Notes: generated from the letters alone by a model not told the origin. A stretch of DNA of 64,000 bases from Phycisphaerae bacterium (GCA_016793805.1 JAEUIZ010000028.1:1-64000); one strand, 5' to 3'. Shown: positions 40,734 through 51,631, counted from the first letter of the stretch. Translations and numbers: made by a program.

Positions 40734-42569
40734 CTAGGGCTCGTCGGTGGGAGCGAATCGCGGTCGGAGGATGAGGGTGGCGAGGCGGTCGAGTTCGGCG
40801 TGCTGGGCCTGGCTGAGGGCATCGCCGAAGGACACGCGGATCTGGCGGAGGGTCTTGCGGGCGTAGGGCTCGGTGGTGATGAGGGCGAGGCCGTCGATCC
40901 AGTCCTGGGCCTGGGCGCCGAGGGCGAGGGCGTCGTCGAGTCGATCGCAGGCAATGAGGGCCTCGACGCGAAGGCGTCGGAGTCGCTGGGCGGCATCCGC
41001 GTCGTCGGGGGCGGAGATGGTGTCGAGGGCGGCGAGCGCGGCTTCTGGCCGGCCTTGTCGGAGCCGGCTCTGGGCGAGCAGTTCGAGCGCGAGTCGGACC
41101 GAGGCGGGATCGCCGGTGTCGGGCTGATCGGGTCGCCTGGGCCCGTGCTCGGCGAGTCGCATGAGGAGCGCCTCCTGCGCCGAGGCGTCGTCGGTCGTGC
41201 TCGCGGCGGCAACCAGGACGGCGGGAGAGAACCGGGCGGCGGCGGAGGCGAGGGCGGTGGCGCGGGCGTCGGCGGACGACCCGGGCAGCGGCACCAGCCG
41301 CAGGAGCAGGGCCTCGTCGGCGGCGGCGGCGACGGCACGGGCGGCGCTGGGCAGGAGCGCGGGGTCGCGAGCGGCGGCGTCGAGGAGGGCTCCCGCGTGG
41401 GCCGGGTCGTGAGCGACGGCCTCGGCAATCGCCTGCGCGAGGGGGCCTGAAGCGTTCTGGAGGGCCTCGCAGAGCCGGGCGCGGTCTTCGGCGGTTCCGA
41501 TCTGGGCGAGGAGGCGGCACCCCGCGGGCCCGAGACGCTCGGGGGTCTCGGCGCGGAGGCGTGCGGCGGCGCGGGTGCGATCGGCGTCGTTCTCGAGCGC
41601 GCCCGCGCGAGCGAGGGCGGCGAGTGCGTCGATCCCCGGGTTGAGGGCCACGCCGTCGCGTTCGATCCAATCGAGGGCGGGCGCGAGCATGGAGGGGAGG
41701 GGCCAGCGAGCGGCGGCGAAGAGGAGCCCGGCGGCGGCGTCGGGATCGAGTTCGATGGCGAGGGCGTCGGCGATCCGGGCCGCGCTCTGGGCGGTCATGG
41801 CCTGGGCGAGCACACGGGCGGCCCGGGCGCGCACGGCGGCGCGAGGCGAGGGGAGCGAGTCGGCGACGGCGGCGGCGACGGCGGGCGTGAGGCTCTTGCC
41901 GGCGGCGAGTTCTCGCTCGACGATCTCGAAGCCGAGGTCGCGGAGTTCGTCGACGGGCTCGCGGAGCGCCTGGACGAGGAGTTTGGAGCGTTCGTCGTCG
42001 GGCGAGGCGGGGAGGAGGAAGTAGAGCCGGCGCGTGCTCTCGGCGAGGGCACGGGCGAGCGATCGGAGGGCGCGGAGGGCCTCGTCGCCGCGTCGGGCGA
42101 CGCCCTGCGCGAGGCGATCCTTCCAGGCGGGGTCGGAGAGGCCCTGGCCCTCGTCGAGCCACTCGCGCCACTGGCGTGCTGTCGAGAGGTCGTCGCGACC
42201 GGAGGAGCGGACGAGTGCGGCGAGCGCGGCGGGGTCGGGGGGCTGGCGGTCCAGTCGCTCGACGAGCACGGCGGCGGCCTGTCGCGTGCGAAAGGCGGCG
42301 ATGGCCCGGGCGAGCGAGTCGGCGTCGGCGGGGTCGGGCGGCCAGTCGGCGGCGAGGTCGCGGACTCGGGGCCAGAGTTCGGCGGGCGGGTTCCAGGTCT
42401 GGGCGATGGCGGCGAGGGCGGCGAGGCGAGCGGGCCCGGGCTGGGAGAGGGCGTCGATGAGTTCGCGTCGCTGCGCCGGCGCGGTCGAGAGCGCGGGGGG
42501 CGCGTGGGGCTGGGCCAGCGCAGGAGTTACCGAGGCGGCGATCAGGATGAGGAAGGTGCGGGGGCGCAT
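40734..42569 (-). CDS. Secreted HEAT-like repeat protein
   Basis: The protein has 611 residues with signal peptide MRPRTFLILIAASVTPALAQ. The rest is Ala/Leu/Arg-rich helical pairs spaced like HEAT repeats, for example EPVDELRDLGFEIVERELAA and SPRAAVRARAARVLAQAM, with a C-terminal TPR-like portion (RPEAALAALDTISAPDDADA). There is no catalytic residue set. It is probably a periplasmic scaffold. It is convergent with the pseudokinase gene and divergent from the TPR gene at 42686. Confidence 0.75.
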   Translation of the reverse strand: MRPRTFLILIAASVTPALAQPHAPPALSTAPAQRRELIDALSQPGPARLAALAAIAQTWNPPAELWPRVRDLAADWPPDPADADSLARAIAAFRTRQAAAVLVERLDRQPPDPAALAALVRSSGRDDLSTARQWREWLDEGQGLSDPAWKDRLAQGVARRGDEALRALRSLARALAESTRRLYFLLPASPDDERSKLLVQALREPVDELRDLGFEIVERELAAGKSLTPAVAAAVADSLPSPRAAVRARAARVLAQAMTAQSAARIADALAIELDPDAAAGLLFAAARWPLPSMLAPALDWIERDGVALNPGIDALAALARAGALENDADRTRAAARLRAETPERLGPAGCRLLAQIGTAEDRARLCEALQNASGPLAQAIAEAVAHDPAHAGALLDAAARDPALLPSAARAVAAAADEALLLRLVPLPGSSADARATALASAAARFSPAVLVAAASTTDDASAQEALLMRLAEHGPRRPDQPDTGDPASVRLALELLAQSRLRQGRPEAALAALDTISAPDDADAAQRLRRLRVEALIACDRLDDALALGAQAQDWIDGLALITTEPYARKTLRQIRVSFGDALSQAQHAELDRLATLILRPRFAPTDEP

Positions 42570-42685
42570 GGCCGAGTCCGAAGGGTGGGCATGAGTCGGT
42601 CCGATGACATTATCCGAGTCGGGGATGGAAAGGGGGGCGGAATTCGATTACACTGCGTCGGGCGTGGTGACTTGGTGGAGAAGCC

Positions 42686-44050
42686 ATGAGCGAGTGGTTC
42701 GACGCCGAGATGCACGTGGAGCGGGCCCACGACCTGTATGAAGCGGGCCGGTGGGAGGAAGCGGAGCGCGAGTTGCGTCGGGCGCTGGCGCTGAATCCGA
42801 ATCAGGCGGAGTGGCACTTCAACCTCGGGCTGACGCTGGACGCCCGCGGACGATATGCGGAGGCGGCGGGGGCGTTTCGCCGGGCGGCGGAGTTGAGCCC
42901 GGAGGAGTCATCGCCGGCGATCATGACGGGGTTGAGCCTGTTGCGCGCGGACCAGCCGGCGGCGTCGATCGACTGGTTCGAGCGGGCGCAGCGGATCGAC
43001 CCGGCGTCGGTGGCGTCCTACGTGCATCGGATCGAGGCGCACTCGCGGCTGGGGCAGCACGAGCAGGCCGAGTTGATGTTCTACATGGCCGAGCAGGTGG
43101 ACCCGAAGTCGGCGGACGCGTATGTGGCGCTGGCGGACTCGCTGCTGGACCGATCGATGCTCGAGAAGGCGGTGTGGTGCCTGCGTGAGGCGTCGAAACT
43201 GGACCCGGAGATGCCGGGGGTGGAGGCGCGGCTGGCGCGGGCGTATGCGCTCACGGGGCGGCTCGAGCGGGCGCGGCAGTTGTACATGCGGGAACTGCGG
43301 CGTGAGCCGGGGGACACGCGGACGCTGCTCGACCTGGCCGGGTTGCTGGTGTCGATGAACCGGCACGCGGAGGCGGAGGAGAAGTTGCGGCGGGTGCTGG
43401 AACTGGACGCGGAGAACGCGGAGGCGCACTTCGGGATCGGCGAGTTGGCCGTGGCGCGCGGGCGTCTGGCGGAGGCGATCCAGCAGTTCGACGTGGTGAC
43501 GCGGCTGGATCCGGAGCACGCGCCGGCGCGGCTGCGGCTGGCGCGGTGCCTGCTCGCGGGCCGGTCCGCGCGTGATCGTGCGCTGCTGGCCGAGACACTG
43601 ACGTCCGAACTGGCGCGGTTTCGTGCGCAGCACGGGCGGTACGTGCGCGAGGAGGCGGAGGAGTTTGCCCGGCTGCTGCTGGAGGCGCGCCGGCCTCGTG
43701 ACGCGGCCCGGGTCGCGGCGGCGCTGGCGTCGCGCTGCCCGGACGACGCGCGGCTTCGGCACCTGTGGAGCGTGGCGCTGCTGGAATCGGGCGACCGCGC
43801 GGCGGGGATGGAGCAGGCGCGTGCGGTGCTGCGTCTGGAGCCGCGATTCGTCCCGGCGTTGCACAACCTGGCGATGGCGTGCGTCCGGGAGCGGCAGTGG
43901 CGGCGGGCCCGGTACTGGCTCAAGCAGGCCTCGCACGTCGATCCTGAGGACCCCTCGATCAAGCGGCTGCGGGTGCTGCTGGTGCTGTGCTCGCTGGCGC
44001 AGGCGTGTTCGGGGGTGTTGGGGGTGGTGCTCCGCCGGCGGCCCAAGTAG
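42686..44050 (+). CDS. TPR protein with C-terminal membrane tail
   Basis: The protein has 454 residues. At least ten TPR units are readable, for example AHDLYEAGRWEEAERELRRA, AEWHFNLGLTLDARGRYAEA and AHFGIGELAVARGRLAEAIQ. There is no signal peptide. The last 25 residues, LRVLLVLCSLAQACSGVLG then VVLRRRPK, form a hydrophobic helix with a basic end, suggesting a tail anchor with the TPRs in the cytoplasm. Partners are unknown. It starts 116 bp from the divergent HEAT-like gene. Confidence 0.85.
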   Translation: MSEWFDAEMHVERAHDLYEAGRWEEAERELRRALALNPNQAEWHFNLGLTLDARGRYAEAAGAFRRAAELSPEESSPAIMTGLSLLRADQPAASIDWFERAQRIDPASVASYVHRIEAHSRLGQHEQAELMFYMAEQVDPKSADAYVALADSLLDRSMLEKAVWCLREASKLDPEMPGVEARLARAYALTGRLERARQLYMRELRREPGDTRTLLDLAGLLVSMNRHAEAEEKLRRVLELDAENAEAHFGIGELAVARGRLAEAIQQFDVVTRLDPEHAPARLRLARCLLAGRSARDRALLAETLTSELARFRAQHGRYVREEAEEFARLLLEARRPRDAARVAAALASRCPDDARLRHLWSVALLESGDRAAGMEQARAVLRLEPRFVPALHNLAMACVRERQWRRARYWLKQASHVDPEDPSIKRLRVLLVLCSLAQACSGVLGVVLRRRPK

Positions 44051-44056
44051 GCGGGT

Positions 44057-45280
44057 TCAGGGCGGCGCGAGCCCCATCAGCCGGGCCGCCTCGTCCACGT
44101 CCTTGTCGCCGCGGCCGGAGAGGTTGACGACGAGGTGCTGGGCGGGGTCCATGCGGCCCGCGAGGTCGATGGCGAGGGCAATGGCGTGGGCCGATTCGAG
44201 CGCGGGGATGATGCCCTCGGCCCGAGCGAGGAGGGCGAAGGCGTCCAGCGCCTGCGCATCGGTGACGCTCTCGTATCGAACGCGGCCCGAGTCTCTCCAG
44301 AAGGCGTGCTCGGGCCCGACGCCGGGGTAGTCCAGGCCCGCGGAGCAGGAGTGCACGAGCGCGGTCTGGCCGTCGGCGTCCTGGAGGACGTAACTGAGCG
44401 AGCCGTGGAGGATGCCGGGGGAGCCGAGGGAGAGCGAGGCGGCGTGGTCGCCCGGCGCGGGCCCGCGACCGCCGGCCTCCACGCCCACGAGCGCGACCTC
44501 GGCATCGTCCACGAGCGGATGGAACATGCCGGCGGCATTGGACCCTCCCCCCACGCACGCGACGACGGCGTCCGGCAGCCGCCCGAGTTCGCGGAGGCAC
44601 TGCTGGCGGGTCTCGCGCCCGATCACAGACTGGAAGTCGCGGACGAGCATGGGGAAGGGGTGCGGCCCGACGACGGACCCGATGATGTAGTGCGTGTGCG
44701 CGACGGAGCCCATCCACTCGCGCATCGCCTCATTGGTCGCGTCCTTGAGGGTGCGCGAGCCGGAGTCGACGCGGCGGACCTCGGCGCCGAGGATGCGCAT
44801 GCGGATGACGTTGAGGCGTTGCCGGCGCGCGTCCTCGCTGCCCATGAAGACGGTGCAGGCAAGGCCGAGGCGAGCGGCGGCGGTGGCGGCGGCGACGCCG
44901 TGCTGCCCCGCGCCGGTCTCGGCGATGATGCGGGACTTGCCCATCCGACGAGCGAGCAGGGCCTGGCCCAGCGTGTTGTTGATCTTGTGCGCGCCGGTGT
45001 GGGCGAGGTCCTCGCGCTTGAGCCAGATGGTCGCGGCGCGGCGGTTGGGGCTCCGTTGTGCGGCTTCGGCGGTCAGGCGGTCGGCGCGGAAGAGCGGGGT
45101 GGGTCGGCCCACGAAGGCGCGCAGCAGGGCGTCCAGTTCGGCCCCGAAGGCGGGATCGGATCGGGCGTGGGCGTAGGCCGCGTCGAGTTGGTGGAGCGCC
45201 GGGACGAGCGTCTCGGGGACGTAGACACCCCCATAGGGCCCGAATCGACCCCCGGAATCTGGCGTCGTGGCGAGGGACAC
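44057..45280 (-). CDS. trpB: Tryptophan synthase beta chain
   Basis: The protein has 407 residues from a GTG at 45280. It has [40 protein letters not shown] with the PLP Lys99, [37 protein letters not shown] and the serine-rich end [14 protein letters not shown]. It is full length and of the classic TrpB1 type. It joins indole and serine to make tryptophan. trpA is not adjacent, unusual since the two subunits work as a complex; trpA must be elsewhere. Confidence 0.97.
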   Translation of the reverse strand: MSLATTPDSGGRFGPYGGVYVPETLVPALHQLDAAYAHARSDPAFGAELDALLRAFVGRPTPLFRADRLTAEAAQRSPNRRAATIWLKREDLAHTGAHKINNTLGQALLARRMGKSRIIAETGAGQHGVAAATAAARLGLACTVFMGSEDARRQRLNVIRMRILGAEVRRVDSGSRTLKDATNEAMREWMGSVAHTHYIIGSVVGPHPFPMLVRDFQSVIGRETRQQCLRELGRLPDAVVACVGGGSNAAGMFHPLVDDAEVALVGVEAGGRGPAPGDHAASLSLGSPGILHGSLSYVLQDADGQTALVHSCSAGLDYPGVGPEHAFWRDSGRVRYESVTDAQALDAFALLARAEGIIPALESAHAIALAIDLAGRMDPAQHLVVNLSGRGDKDVDEAARLMGLAPP

Positions 45281-45457
45281 GCCCCAGCGTAGGCGGGGAG
45301 CGGCGGAGCGGAGCGCGAGGAAGAAACCCGCGGGAGGGTGATCCCGCGCGCGGGCGGATGGTGTGACTCCTTGAGGGGCGGTGCCAGTGGCGGCGCTCGG
45401 CTCAACCCGATCGGCCCGCGCGGGCGGCGGGACCCCACGATTCGAAGGGAGCAGGCG

Positions 45458-48400
45458 ATGAAGTCGACAGGACGGACGGCGGCGATGGTGGCGGTGGCGG
45501 CGGGTCTGGCCCTTTCGGCGGGGAACGCCCGCGGCGCCCTGCTCTCGTGGAACAACGCGATCGGCGGGGCGGCGTCGACCTCGACCAACTGGTCCCCGAA
45601 CGCGGTGCCGACGGCGGCGGACGACCTGACGTTTGCGATGGCCGGTTCGTATGCCGTGACGTTCTCGAACCTCGTGCCCAGCAGCCGGACGATGACGTAT
45701 CGGACGGGCACGGTGACGCTGACGATGAGCGGCGCGCACACGACGAGCACGGGGCTCACGATCGGGAGCCTGGCGGGCGATGCGGCGACGGCGATCCTGA
45801 CGACGGGGACGTGGACGAGCGGCGGCACGGTGACGATCGGAAACGCCGCGTCCGCGTCGGGGGCGCTGACCGTGAACGACGACGACGCCGACTTGATCGT
45901 GTCGGGCGCGACGAGCGACCTATTCGTGGGCAACAACGGCCCCGGCACGCTCAGCATCACGGGCGGCGGACTGGTTCGCGTTCCGGACCAGTTCATCGCC
46001 GGGAGCAACTCGACCAGCACATCGTCGGTGACGGTGTCCGGTGCGACGAGCAGCCTCCCGCTCGTCCGCTCGACGCTCGAGGTCACGGGGACGTCGCAGT
46101 CGCGCATGGGCCAGGGCGGCGACGCGACGGTCACGATCTCGAACGGGGCGCTCGCCACGTTCGCGGGCGAGGTCGTGATCGCGAACGGCTCGGCCTCGAC
46201 ATCGACGGTCTCGATCTCCGGCACCGGGGGGATCCTCCCGCAGAACGCGACGCTCGACGTGGCGGGCAACCTGCTCCTGGGTCGCAACGGGTCCGGCGGG
46301 GTCTTGGCCGGGCAGGGCACGCTCAACGTCGATGCGGGCGGGAGGCTGCTGGTTGGGGGCACGCTCTTTGTCGCGGGCGATCTCGACGGCGGGTCCGGGA
46401 CGCTGCACCTGGGCGATCAAGGAGCGATCACGACTGGCTCGCTGGACATCGGGCTCGGCGCGACGCTGGATCTTGACGGCGGGGCGCTCACGATCGACGG
46501 GGGGACGCTCGCCTACACCAACACGGCCACGCCGTTCACGATCGGGGGCGCTCAGGGCCCCATCATGACGATGGTCAACGGCGTCTCGGCGACGCTCTCG
46601 ACGGTGGTCTCCTCTAGGGCGCTGGTGGTGGGCGGTGGGTCGGGCGCCCTGACCGCCGACTTCGACGTGCGATCGGGTTCGGACCTGAGCATCCCCGCCG
46701 GAATGGTCATCTTGGGCGAGGGGACGGACGACGACGGCGGCATGATCATCAACGGGGCGGGATCGACGATGACCCTCTCGGCGGCGTCGGACCTGATCGT
46801 CGGGTTGCTGGGGCAGGGCCGGTTCGAGGCTGAGTTGGGCGCAACGGTGCAGGGTGGGCGGCTGTTCGTGGGGCAACTGGCCGGCGCGGACGGCTACGGC
46901 CTGTTCGAGAATCCGGGCACGGCGGCGCGGTTCACGTCGGTGTTCATCGGGGGCAACGCCACGACGCCCGGGGGCACCGGGCTGCTCGTGGTCAACGACC
47001 AGGCGACGCTGACCGCGACCACATTCGGGACCGGCGTGCGCGTCTGGCCCGGGGGTGAGTTGTACGTTCGAGACGCGGCCGTGAACGCCTCGGGGAGCTT
47101 CGTCGCGGACGGGCTTGTGGACCTTCAGAACGTGGGCCAGATCAACGCGCCGGCCATCACGTTCAACGGGCTGGTGCGGGCGCACCCGGACGCGGCGGGC
47201 GGCCCCGCGTCCGTGAGCGGGCGAGTCTCGCTCACGGCTACCGGGATCATCCGGGCGGTCAACGGCGACATCACGCTCGGGGACGCGGCCGAGGCACTTG
47301 GGTTCGCGGGCGTCATCGGGAGCACGATCGAGACCGGCCCGCACACCATCACCTTGTTCGACGCCGGCCGCGCCACGGTGGGCACCGTGATCCTTGCCGG
47401 CGGGACGCTGGCCGCGCCCAACGAGATCGAGATCGTCACCAACGGGAACATCACGGGCACGGGCAACCTGACCGGGGGCGTCTTTTTCAGCAGCGGGGGG
47501 AACGTCATCACCGCGACCACCGCGGCCGGGATCACGTTCAACGGCATGCTGCGAAACGACTCCGGGAGCATCGGGGGCACGCAGTTCACGTTCAACGGCC
47601 CCGCGGGCGGGTGGACCGGCGCCGGCACGATCAACGCGAAGGTGGCGTTCAACAGCGACACCGAGGTCAACGCGATCGCCAACATGACCATGGGCGACAA
47701 CACGAGCCTGGGGGTCACCTTCAATCTGGGGAGCAAGGTGCACGCCGACAACGAGCGGGTGACCCTCCTCGATTCCAACGGCGTGGGGCTCGGATCGCTG
47801 ACGACGCTGGACACCGGCACGGTCGCCTGCGCGCAGCAACTGGTCCTCAACAGCGGGCGCGAGGTGCATGGGCGGGGCAACCTGGAGGCACCCCTGTTCG
47901 TGATGAACGGTCGCGTGAAGGTCGGCCCGCTGCCCAACCTGAGTTCCGACATCGCGGTGCTCCGCGTCAACGGGGCCAACGGAACGGTGATGATGAGCGC
48001 GACGGCGATCTACGATGCCGACCTTGGGTTCGACTTCAAGGGATTCCCCGCGGGCGACCAGATCATCGCCACGGGGCCGCTCACCGTCGCGGGCACGCTC
48101 AACGTCGGGCTCGTACCCGGGTACGTGCCCGCGGCGTCGCACATCATCACGATCGCGCGCGGGTCGTCGCGCACCGGGACCTTCGCGACGACGAACCTGC
48201 CGGCGGTCGGGGCGTTCGGCCCGGCGCACGTCGAGTACACCGCCACGTCCGTCGATGTCGTGATGTGCTACGCGAACTGCGATGGATCGCGGATCCTGCC
48301 GACGCTCAACGTGAACGACTTTGTGTGCTTCCAGAACCGCTTCGCCGCGGCCTCGTCGCTGCCCCCGGCGCAGCAGGTGAGCGACTATGCGAACTGCGAC

Positions 48401-48478
48401 CGTTCGACCCTGGCGCCAGTCCTGAACGTCAACGACTTCACGTGCTTCCTGAACAAGTTTGCGGCGGGGTGCAACTGA
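45458..48478 (+). CDS. Large secreted beta-repeat protein with GC-type dockerin
   Basis: The protein has 1006 residues from the ATG at 45458 with signal peptide [26 protein letters not shown]. The body is Gly/Thr/Ser-rich with repeated L-x-V/I-G-x-x-G and G-T-L-x-V/I-D strands, as in autotransporter-type beta-solenoids (for example [20 protein letters not shown]). The C-terminus holds two tandem repeats, [21 protein letters not shown] and [21 protein letters not shown], each followed by Q-N-R-F-A-A or L-N-K-F-A-A. This GC-type dockerin is typical of Phycisphaerae surface proteins. It is presumably exported and attached or assembled at the cell surface; binding partners are not in the window. 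Confidence 0.9.
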   Translation: MKSTGRTAAMVAVAAGLALSAGNARGALLSWNNAIGGAASTSTNWSPNAVPTAADDLTFAMAGSYAVTFSNLVPSSRTMTYRTGTVTLTMSGAHTTSTGLTIGSLAGDAATAILTTGTWTSGGTVTIGNAASASGALTVNDDDADLIVSGATSDLFVGNNGPGTLSITGGGLVRVPDQFIAGSNSTSTSSVTVSGATSSLPLVRSTLEVTGTSQSRMGQGGDATVTISNGALATFAGEVVIANGSASTSTVSISGTGGILPQNATLDVAGNLLLGRNGSGGVLAGQGTLNVDAGGRLLVGGTLFVAGDLDGGSGTLHLGDQGAITTGSLDIGLGATLDLDGGALTIDGGTLAYTNTATPFTIGGAQGPIMTMVNGVSATLSTVVSSRALVVGGGSGALTADFDVRSGSDLSIPAGMVILGEGTDDDGGMIINGAGSTMTLSAASDLIVGLLGQGRFEAELGATVQGGRLFVGQLAGADGYGLFENPGTAARFTSVFIGGNATTPGGTGLLVVNDQATLTATTFGTGVRVWPGGELYVRDAAVNASGSFVADGLVDLQNVGQINAPAITFNGLVRAHPDAAGGPASVSGRVSLTATGIIRAVNGDITLGDAAEALGFAGVIGSTIETGPHTITLFDAGRATVGTVILAGGTLAAPNEIEIVTNGNITGTGNLTGGVFFSSGGNVITATTAAGITFNGMLRNDSGSIGGTQFTFNGPAGGWTGAGTINAKVAFNSDTEVNAIANMTMGDNTSLGVTFNLGSKVHADNERVTLLDSNGVGLGSLTTLDTGTVACAQQLVLNSGREVHGRGNLEAPLFVMNGRVKVGPLPNLSSDIAVLRVNGANGTVMMSATAIYDADLGFDFKGFPAGDQIIATGPLTVAGTLNVGLVPGYVPAASHIITIARGSSRTGTFATTNLPAVGAFGPAHVEYTATSVDVVMCYANCDGSRILPTLNVNDFVCFQNRFAAASSLPPAQQVSDYANCDRSTLAPVLNVNDFTCFLNKFAAGCN

Positions 48479-48512
48479 GGGACGGGAGAGGGGAGCGGGG
48501 CGCACGCACGCC

Positions 48513-49259
48513 CTACGTCGGCCGCGACGCGACGACGACCAGCCTGGTTGCCGTCGCGTCGTAGGCCGCGCCCGCCAGGGAGCCCAGCACCCGTTCGACG
48601 ACGAATCCGACCTGGTGTAGCAGGGCCGAGAGGTCCGCCGCGCCGTAGAGGCGAAGCCAGAACGACACCTCGCGACGCTGGTCGCCCTTGAGCATCAGCC
48701 AGCGGTTGTCGATCCAGGTCCAATCCGGCGCGAGCGTGCGCTCCTCGAGCAGGATCGTTCCCTCGTGCTCGCGCCAGTCGCGCTGGCGGAACTGGCGTGC
48801 GAGCACCTCGCGGCCCATGAGGTCCATCACGAGCCTTCCCCCCGGCTTGAGAGAGTCGTGCATCGCACGTGCGGCGCGGCGGTCGTCGGCGGGGTCGCGG
48901 AAGTAGCCGAACGAGGTGTAGAGGTTGAGCACCGCGTCGAACTCGCCTGGGCGGGTAAACTCGCGCATGTCGGCCTGGACCAACTCGACGGCGACGCCCG
49001 CCGAGGCGGCCCGATCGCGGGCACGGCGGAGGAACGCGGCGGTGCGATCGACACCCGTGACCGACATCCCGCGCTTGGCGAGTTCGACGGCGTGACGACC
49101 CGGGCCGCACGGGAGGTCGAGGACGCGATCGCTGGGCTTGAGGCCCGCCAGCGCGATCGCCTGCTCGGCCTCGAGCGGCGCGTTCTGGTACATCTTCTCG
49201 GCGAAGATAAAGGGCTCGATGTCGGCCCACAGCGCGTCGTCGTCGAACCACTCGGCCAT
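48513..49259 (-). CDS. SAM-dependent methyltransferase
   Basis: The protein has 248 residues. The class I fold shows motif I VLDLPCGPGRHAVELAKRG, VTGVDRTAAFLRRAR, an acidic strand-2 residue, VQADMREF and the motif AVLNLYTSFGYF, followed by SLKPGGRLVMDLMG. The target is not evident; the family includes small-molecule and ubiE-like enzymes. It is followed at 9 bp by rsmE on the same strand but read after it, so rsmE and this gene form one minus-strand unit. Confidence 0.9.
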   Translation of the reverse strand: MAEWFDDDALWADIEPFIFAEKMYQNAPLEAEQAIALAGLKPSDRVLDLPCGPGRHAVELAKRGMSVTGVDRTAAFLRRARDRAASAGVAVELVQADMREFTRPGEFDAVLNLYTSFGYFRDPADDRRAARAMHDSLKPGGRLVMDLMGREVLARQFRQRDWREHEGTILLEERTLAPDWTWIDNRWLMLKGDQRREVSFWLRLYGAADLSALLHQVGFVVERVLGSLAGAAYDATATRLVVVASRPT

Positions 49260-49268
49260 GCCGCTAGC

Positions 49269-49970
49269 CTACCGCGCCGCGGCGTCGAGCACGATCGCGC
49301 AGGCCGCCACGGCCGCGGTTTCGATCCGCATGGTGTGCGGGCCGAATCGCGCGACGCGCACGCCCGCCGCGAGTGCCGTGTCCATCTCGCGCGGCGTCCA
49401 CCCGCCCTCGGGGCCGATGAGAACGAGCACCGCCTCCGCGTGCATCGGCACCGACGCCGCAGCGCCGGAGGCGTCGGCGAGGATCGTGCCGGGCTCGCGG
49501 AGCGCGTCGTCGAAGCCCACCTCGGGCTCGACGCGGAGGGTCCACGCGCGGCCGGATTGCTTGCTCGCCTCGCGCGCGATCCGCTCGAGCCGATCCACGG
49601 GGCAGCGTTGGCGCTCCCCTCGCTCGGTGAACAGGGGACGCCAGGCGGCGGCGCCGACCTGTGCGAGCCCGTCGATGAGGTCCGCGAGGCGATGGCCCTT
49701 GGGCATCGCCGAGGCGACGGTCACCCGCGGACGGATCGGCTCGACGCGATCGACCGAATCGACCGCGAGCGCGAGGCGCCAACCAGACCGCCCGGCCTTT
49801 TCGATCGAGGTCACGCGGGCCGAGGCGACGCCGCCCAGGCCGTTGAGGACCTGCACCGCTTCGCCCACGGCGACACGCTTGACGCGGACGGCGTGGTGGG
49901 CCTCGTCGCCGGAAATGAGGAGCGGCCCTGGTACGAGGGGGGCGGCGAGGTCTGGGTAGAACCTGTGCAT
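49269..49970 (-). CDS. rsmE: 16S rRNA m3U1498 methyltransferase
   Basis: The protein has 233 residues. The N-terminal PUA-like part is MHRFYPDLAAPLVPGPLLIS, then G-D-E-A-H-H-A-V-R-V-K-R. The SPOUT domain has VLIGPEGGWTPREMD and RIETAAVAACAIV, the knotted SAM site of RsmE. It methylates N3 of U1498 in 16S rRNA. Length and motifs are normal. The gene is first in a two-gene minus-strand unit with the methyltransferase at 48513. Confidence 0.96.
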   Translation of the reverse strand: MHRFYPDLAAPLVPGPLLISGDEAHHAVRVKRVAVGEAVQVLNGLGGVASARVTSIEKAGRSGWRLALAVDSVDRVEPIRPRVTVASAMPKGHRLADLIDGLAQVGAAAWRPLFTERGERQRCPVDRLERIAREASKQSGRAWTLRVEPEVGFDDALREPGTILADASGAAASVPMHAEAVLVLIGPEGGWTPREMDTALAAGVRVARFGPHTMRIETAAVAACAIVLDAAAR

Positions 49971-50103
49971 GGGGTGATTGGTACGCGGGCTGTGCGGCCT
50001 GGGGCGGCCGAGGCAGGGGCTCCAGGTGGCTCAAGGGGCGGTAACGACCGATAGCCCTTGAGTTTCGGACTGGGGCCGCCGATCATGCCCGCTGGGAGTG
50101 TGC

Positions 50104-51630
50104 ATGGCGCAGGCCGTCGAGGATCGCCGGGATCGAGAGCCACTCGAGGAGGGAGTGGGAGCGCTGATCGACCAGATGTCGGGAGCGGCGCCGGCGATGG
50201 AGAAGGATCCCGAGGCGGCATCGAACGGGACTCCGATCGTGGACCCACCGCGGACGCTCGCGGAGGCGAGCGACCCCGGCACGGTGGGCGCGACGAAGGC
50301 GGAAGCGAACGTGAGCGACGCCGTCGCTGCGGTCGCGGCCGAGGCGAACGCGACGGCGACGGGCGCGCCGGAGGCGAACGCACCTCCCGCCGCCCCCGAC
50401 GCGGGGAACGAAGCGATCGTTGCGCACCCATCGCCGACCGAGCCGGCGGTGGCCCTGGCGCGGCCGGCCGAGAGCACGGGCGACGATCAATCGCCGGCAA
50501 CGGCGGTCGAGGAAGCGATGCGGACGGCGTCGGCCGCGCTCGCGGAGGCGGCCGACAAGCCAGCAGAACCCGACGCGAGCGTGACGCCCGCCGAGCAACC
50601 CGCGAGCGCCGTCGAACCGTCCGACGCTTCGCAGCCAGAGGCCTCCACAGAGTCAACGATCCGCGCCGGGACGACCGACGCCGCCGAGCCTGCGGCTGCC
50701 CTTGCGCCCGTCGCCTCCGACACGGCACAAGTCGCCGCGACCGAGGCATCGGCGGAGCCGGCGCGCGACCTTGCCGGCGCGGTCTCCCAACTCATCGACA
50801 GCACGAGGGACCCGGGGCAACCCAGCCGAGCGGCGCCAACGTCGGCACCGGCGCCGGAACGGATCGACTCGCTGGACGCGGCGCTGGCGGGCAAGGGCGA
50901 CGAACTGATCGCCGGGGAGTTCGCTGACGAGAACTCCGTGCTCACGGGCGAGCCGGAAGAGGCACCGGCCACCGAGCCGGCGTCGCCGCCGATCGCTCCA
51001 CCCGCGGCGTCGGAGGACGGCGTGTCATCCGCCGCCCGCCCAGTGACTGCCGCGTCAACGGTCGCGGCCGTGGCGGCAAGCGGGCTGGCGTCGAGCGCAC
51101 CCCAGGCCGGTCGCGAGTCGCGTGGCGACGGGACGCAAGACACCGCGGCCCCGCCGACGATCACGCCCCCGCCCGCCAAGCCGTCGATCGGTGCGGTGGT
51201 CGCGCGGCTGGCTCGACCGATCACGTTGCGGCTGAAGGCGCTGGGGAAGGCCGGGCTGTATTCGATGTCGGCGCCGCTGCAGGGCCGACCGAAGGCGGTT
51301 CGTGATGCCGTCGCGTGGATGGCGCTGGTGCAGGCGTTCTTTGCGGTCTGCGTGTGGGGTTACGTCGTAATCCGCCCGAAGGAGGCGCGTCCGCCGGAAG
51401 GGCCGGTGGCCGCCAAGGCCGACGGCGCGCACGGCGGCGGGAAGGCCGACGCGCACGGAAAGGCGTCTGACGGGCACGGCGCCGCGAAGAAGGACGACCA
51501 CGGCGCGGCGAAGAAGGACAGCCACGGCAGCGCCAAGAAGCCGCCGGCGAAGAAGGACTCGCACGCGAGCGCCAAAAAGGAGCCCGCGGGCAAGGCCAAG
51601 AAGCCCAAGGAATCCGGCGGCGGACACTAG
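50104..51630 (+). CDS. Ala/Glu-rich single-TM protein with His/Lys-rich tail
   Basis: The protein has 508 residues from the ATG at 50104. Residues 1-360 are low-complexity, rich in Ala, Glu, Pro and Thr and probably disordered. A basic amphipathic stretch (SIGAVVARLARPITLRLKAL) precedes one membrane helix (AVAWMALVQAFFAVCVWGYV). The tail is made of repeats of the type H-G-A-A-K-K-D and H-G-S-A-K-K, then K-K-D-S-H-A-S-A-K-K. The His/Lys repeats could bind metal or polyanions. The function is not recognised. The next gene starts 1 bp after its stop codon, so they are co-translated. Confidence 0.75.
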   Translation: MAQAVEDRRDREPLEEGVGALIDQMSGAAPAMEKDPEAASNGTPIVDPPRTLAEASDPGTVGATKAEANVSDAVAAVAAEANATATGAPEANAPPAAPDAGNEAIVAHPSPTEPAVALARPAESTGDDQSPATAVEEAMRTASAALAEAADKPAEPDASVTPAEQPASAVEPSDASQPEASTESTIRAGTTDAAEPAAALAPVASDTAQVAATEASAEPARDLAGAVSQLIDSTRDPGQPSRAAPTSAPAPERIDSLDAALAGKGDELIAGEFADENSVLTGEPEEAPATEPASPPIAPPAASEDGVSSAARPVTAASTVAAVAASGLASSAPQAGRESRGDGTQDTAAPPTITPPPAKPSIGAVVARLARPITLRLKALGKAGLYSMSAPLQGRPKAVRDAVAWMALVQAFFAVCVWGYVVIRPKEARPPEGPVAAKADGAHGGGKADAHGKASDGHGAAKKDDHGAAKKDSHGSAKKPPAKKDSHASAKKEPAGKAKKPKESGGGH

Positions 51631-51631
51631 C

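Noticed and set aside
45920..48505. 861-codon frame antisense to the dockerin protein
   Set aside because: The plus-strand protein has a signal peptide, beta repeats and paired dockerins; the antisense product has none of these.
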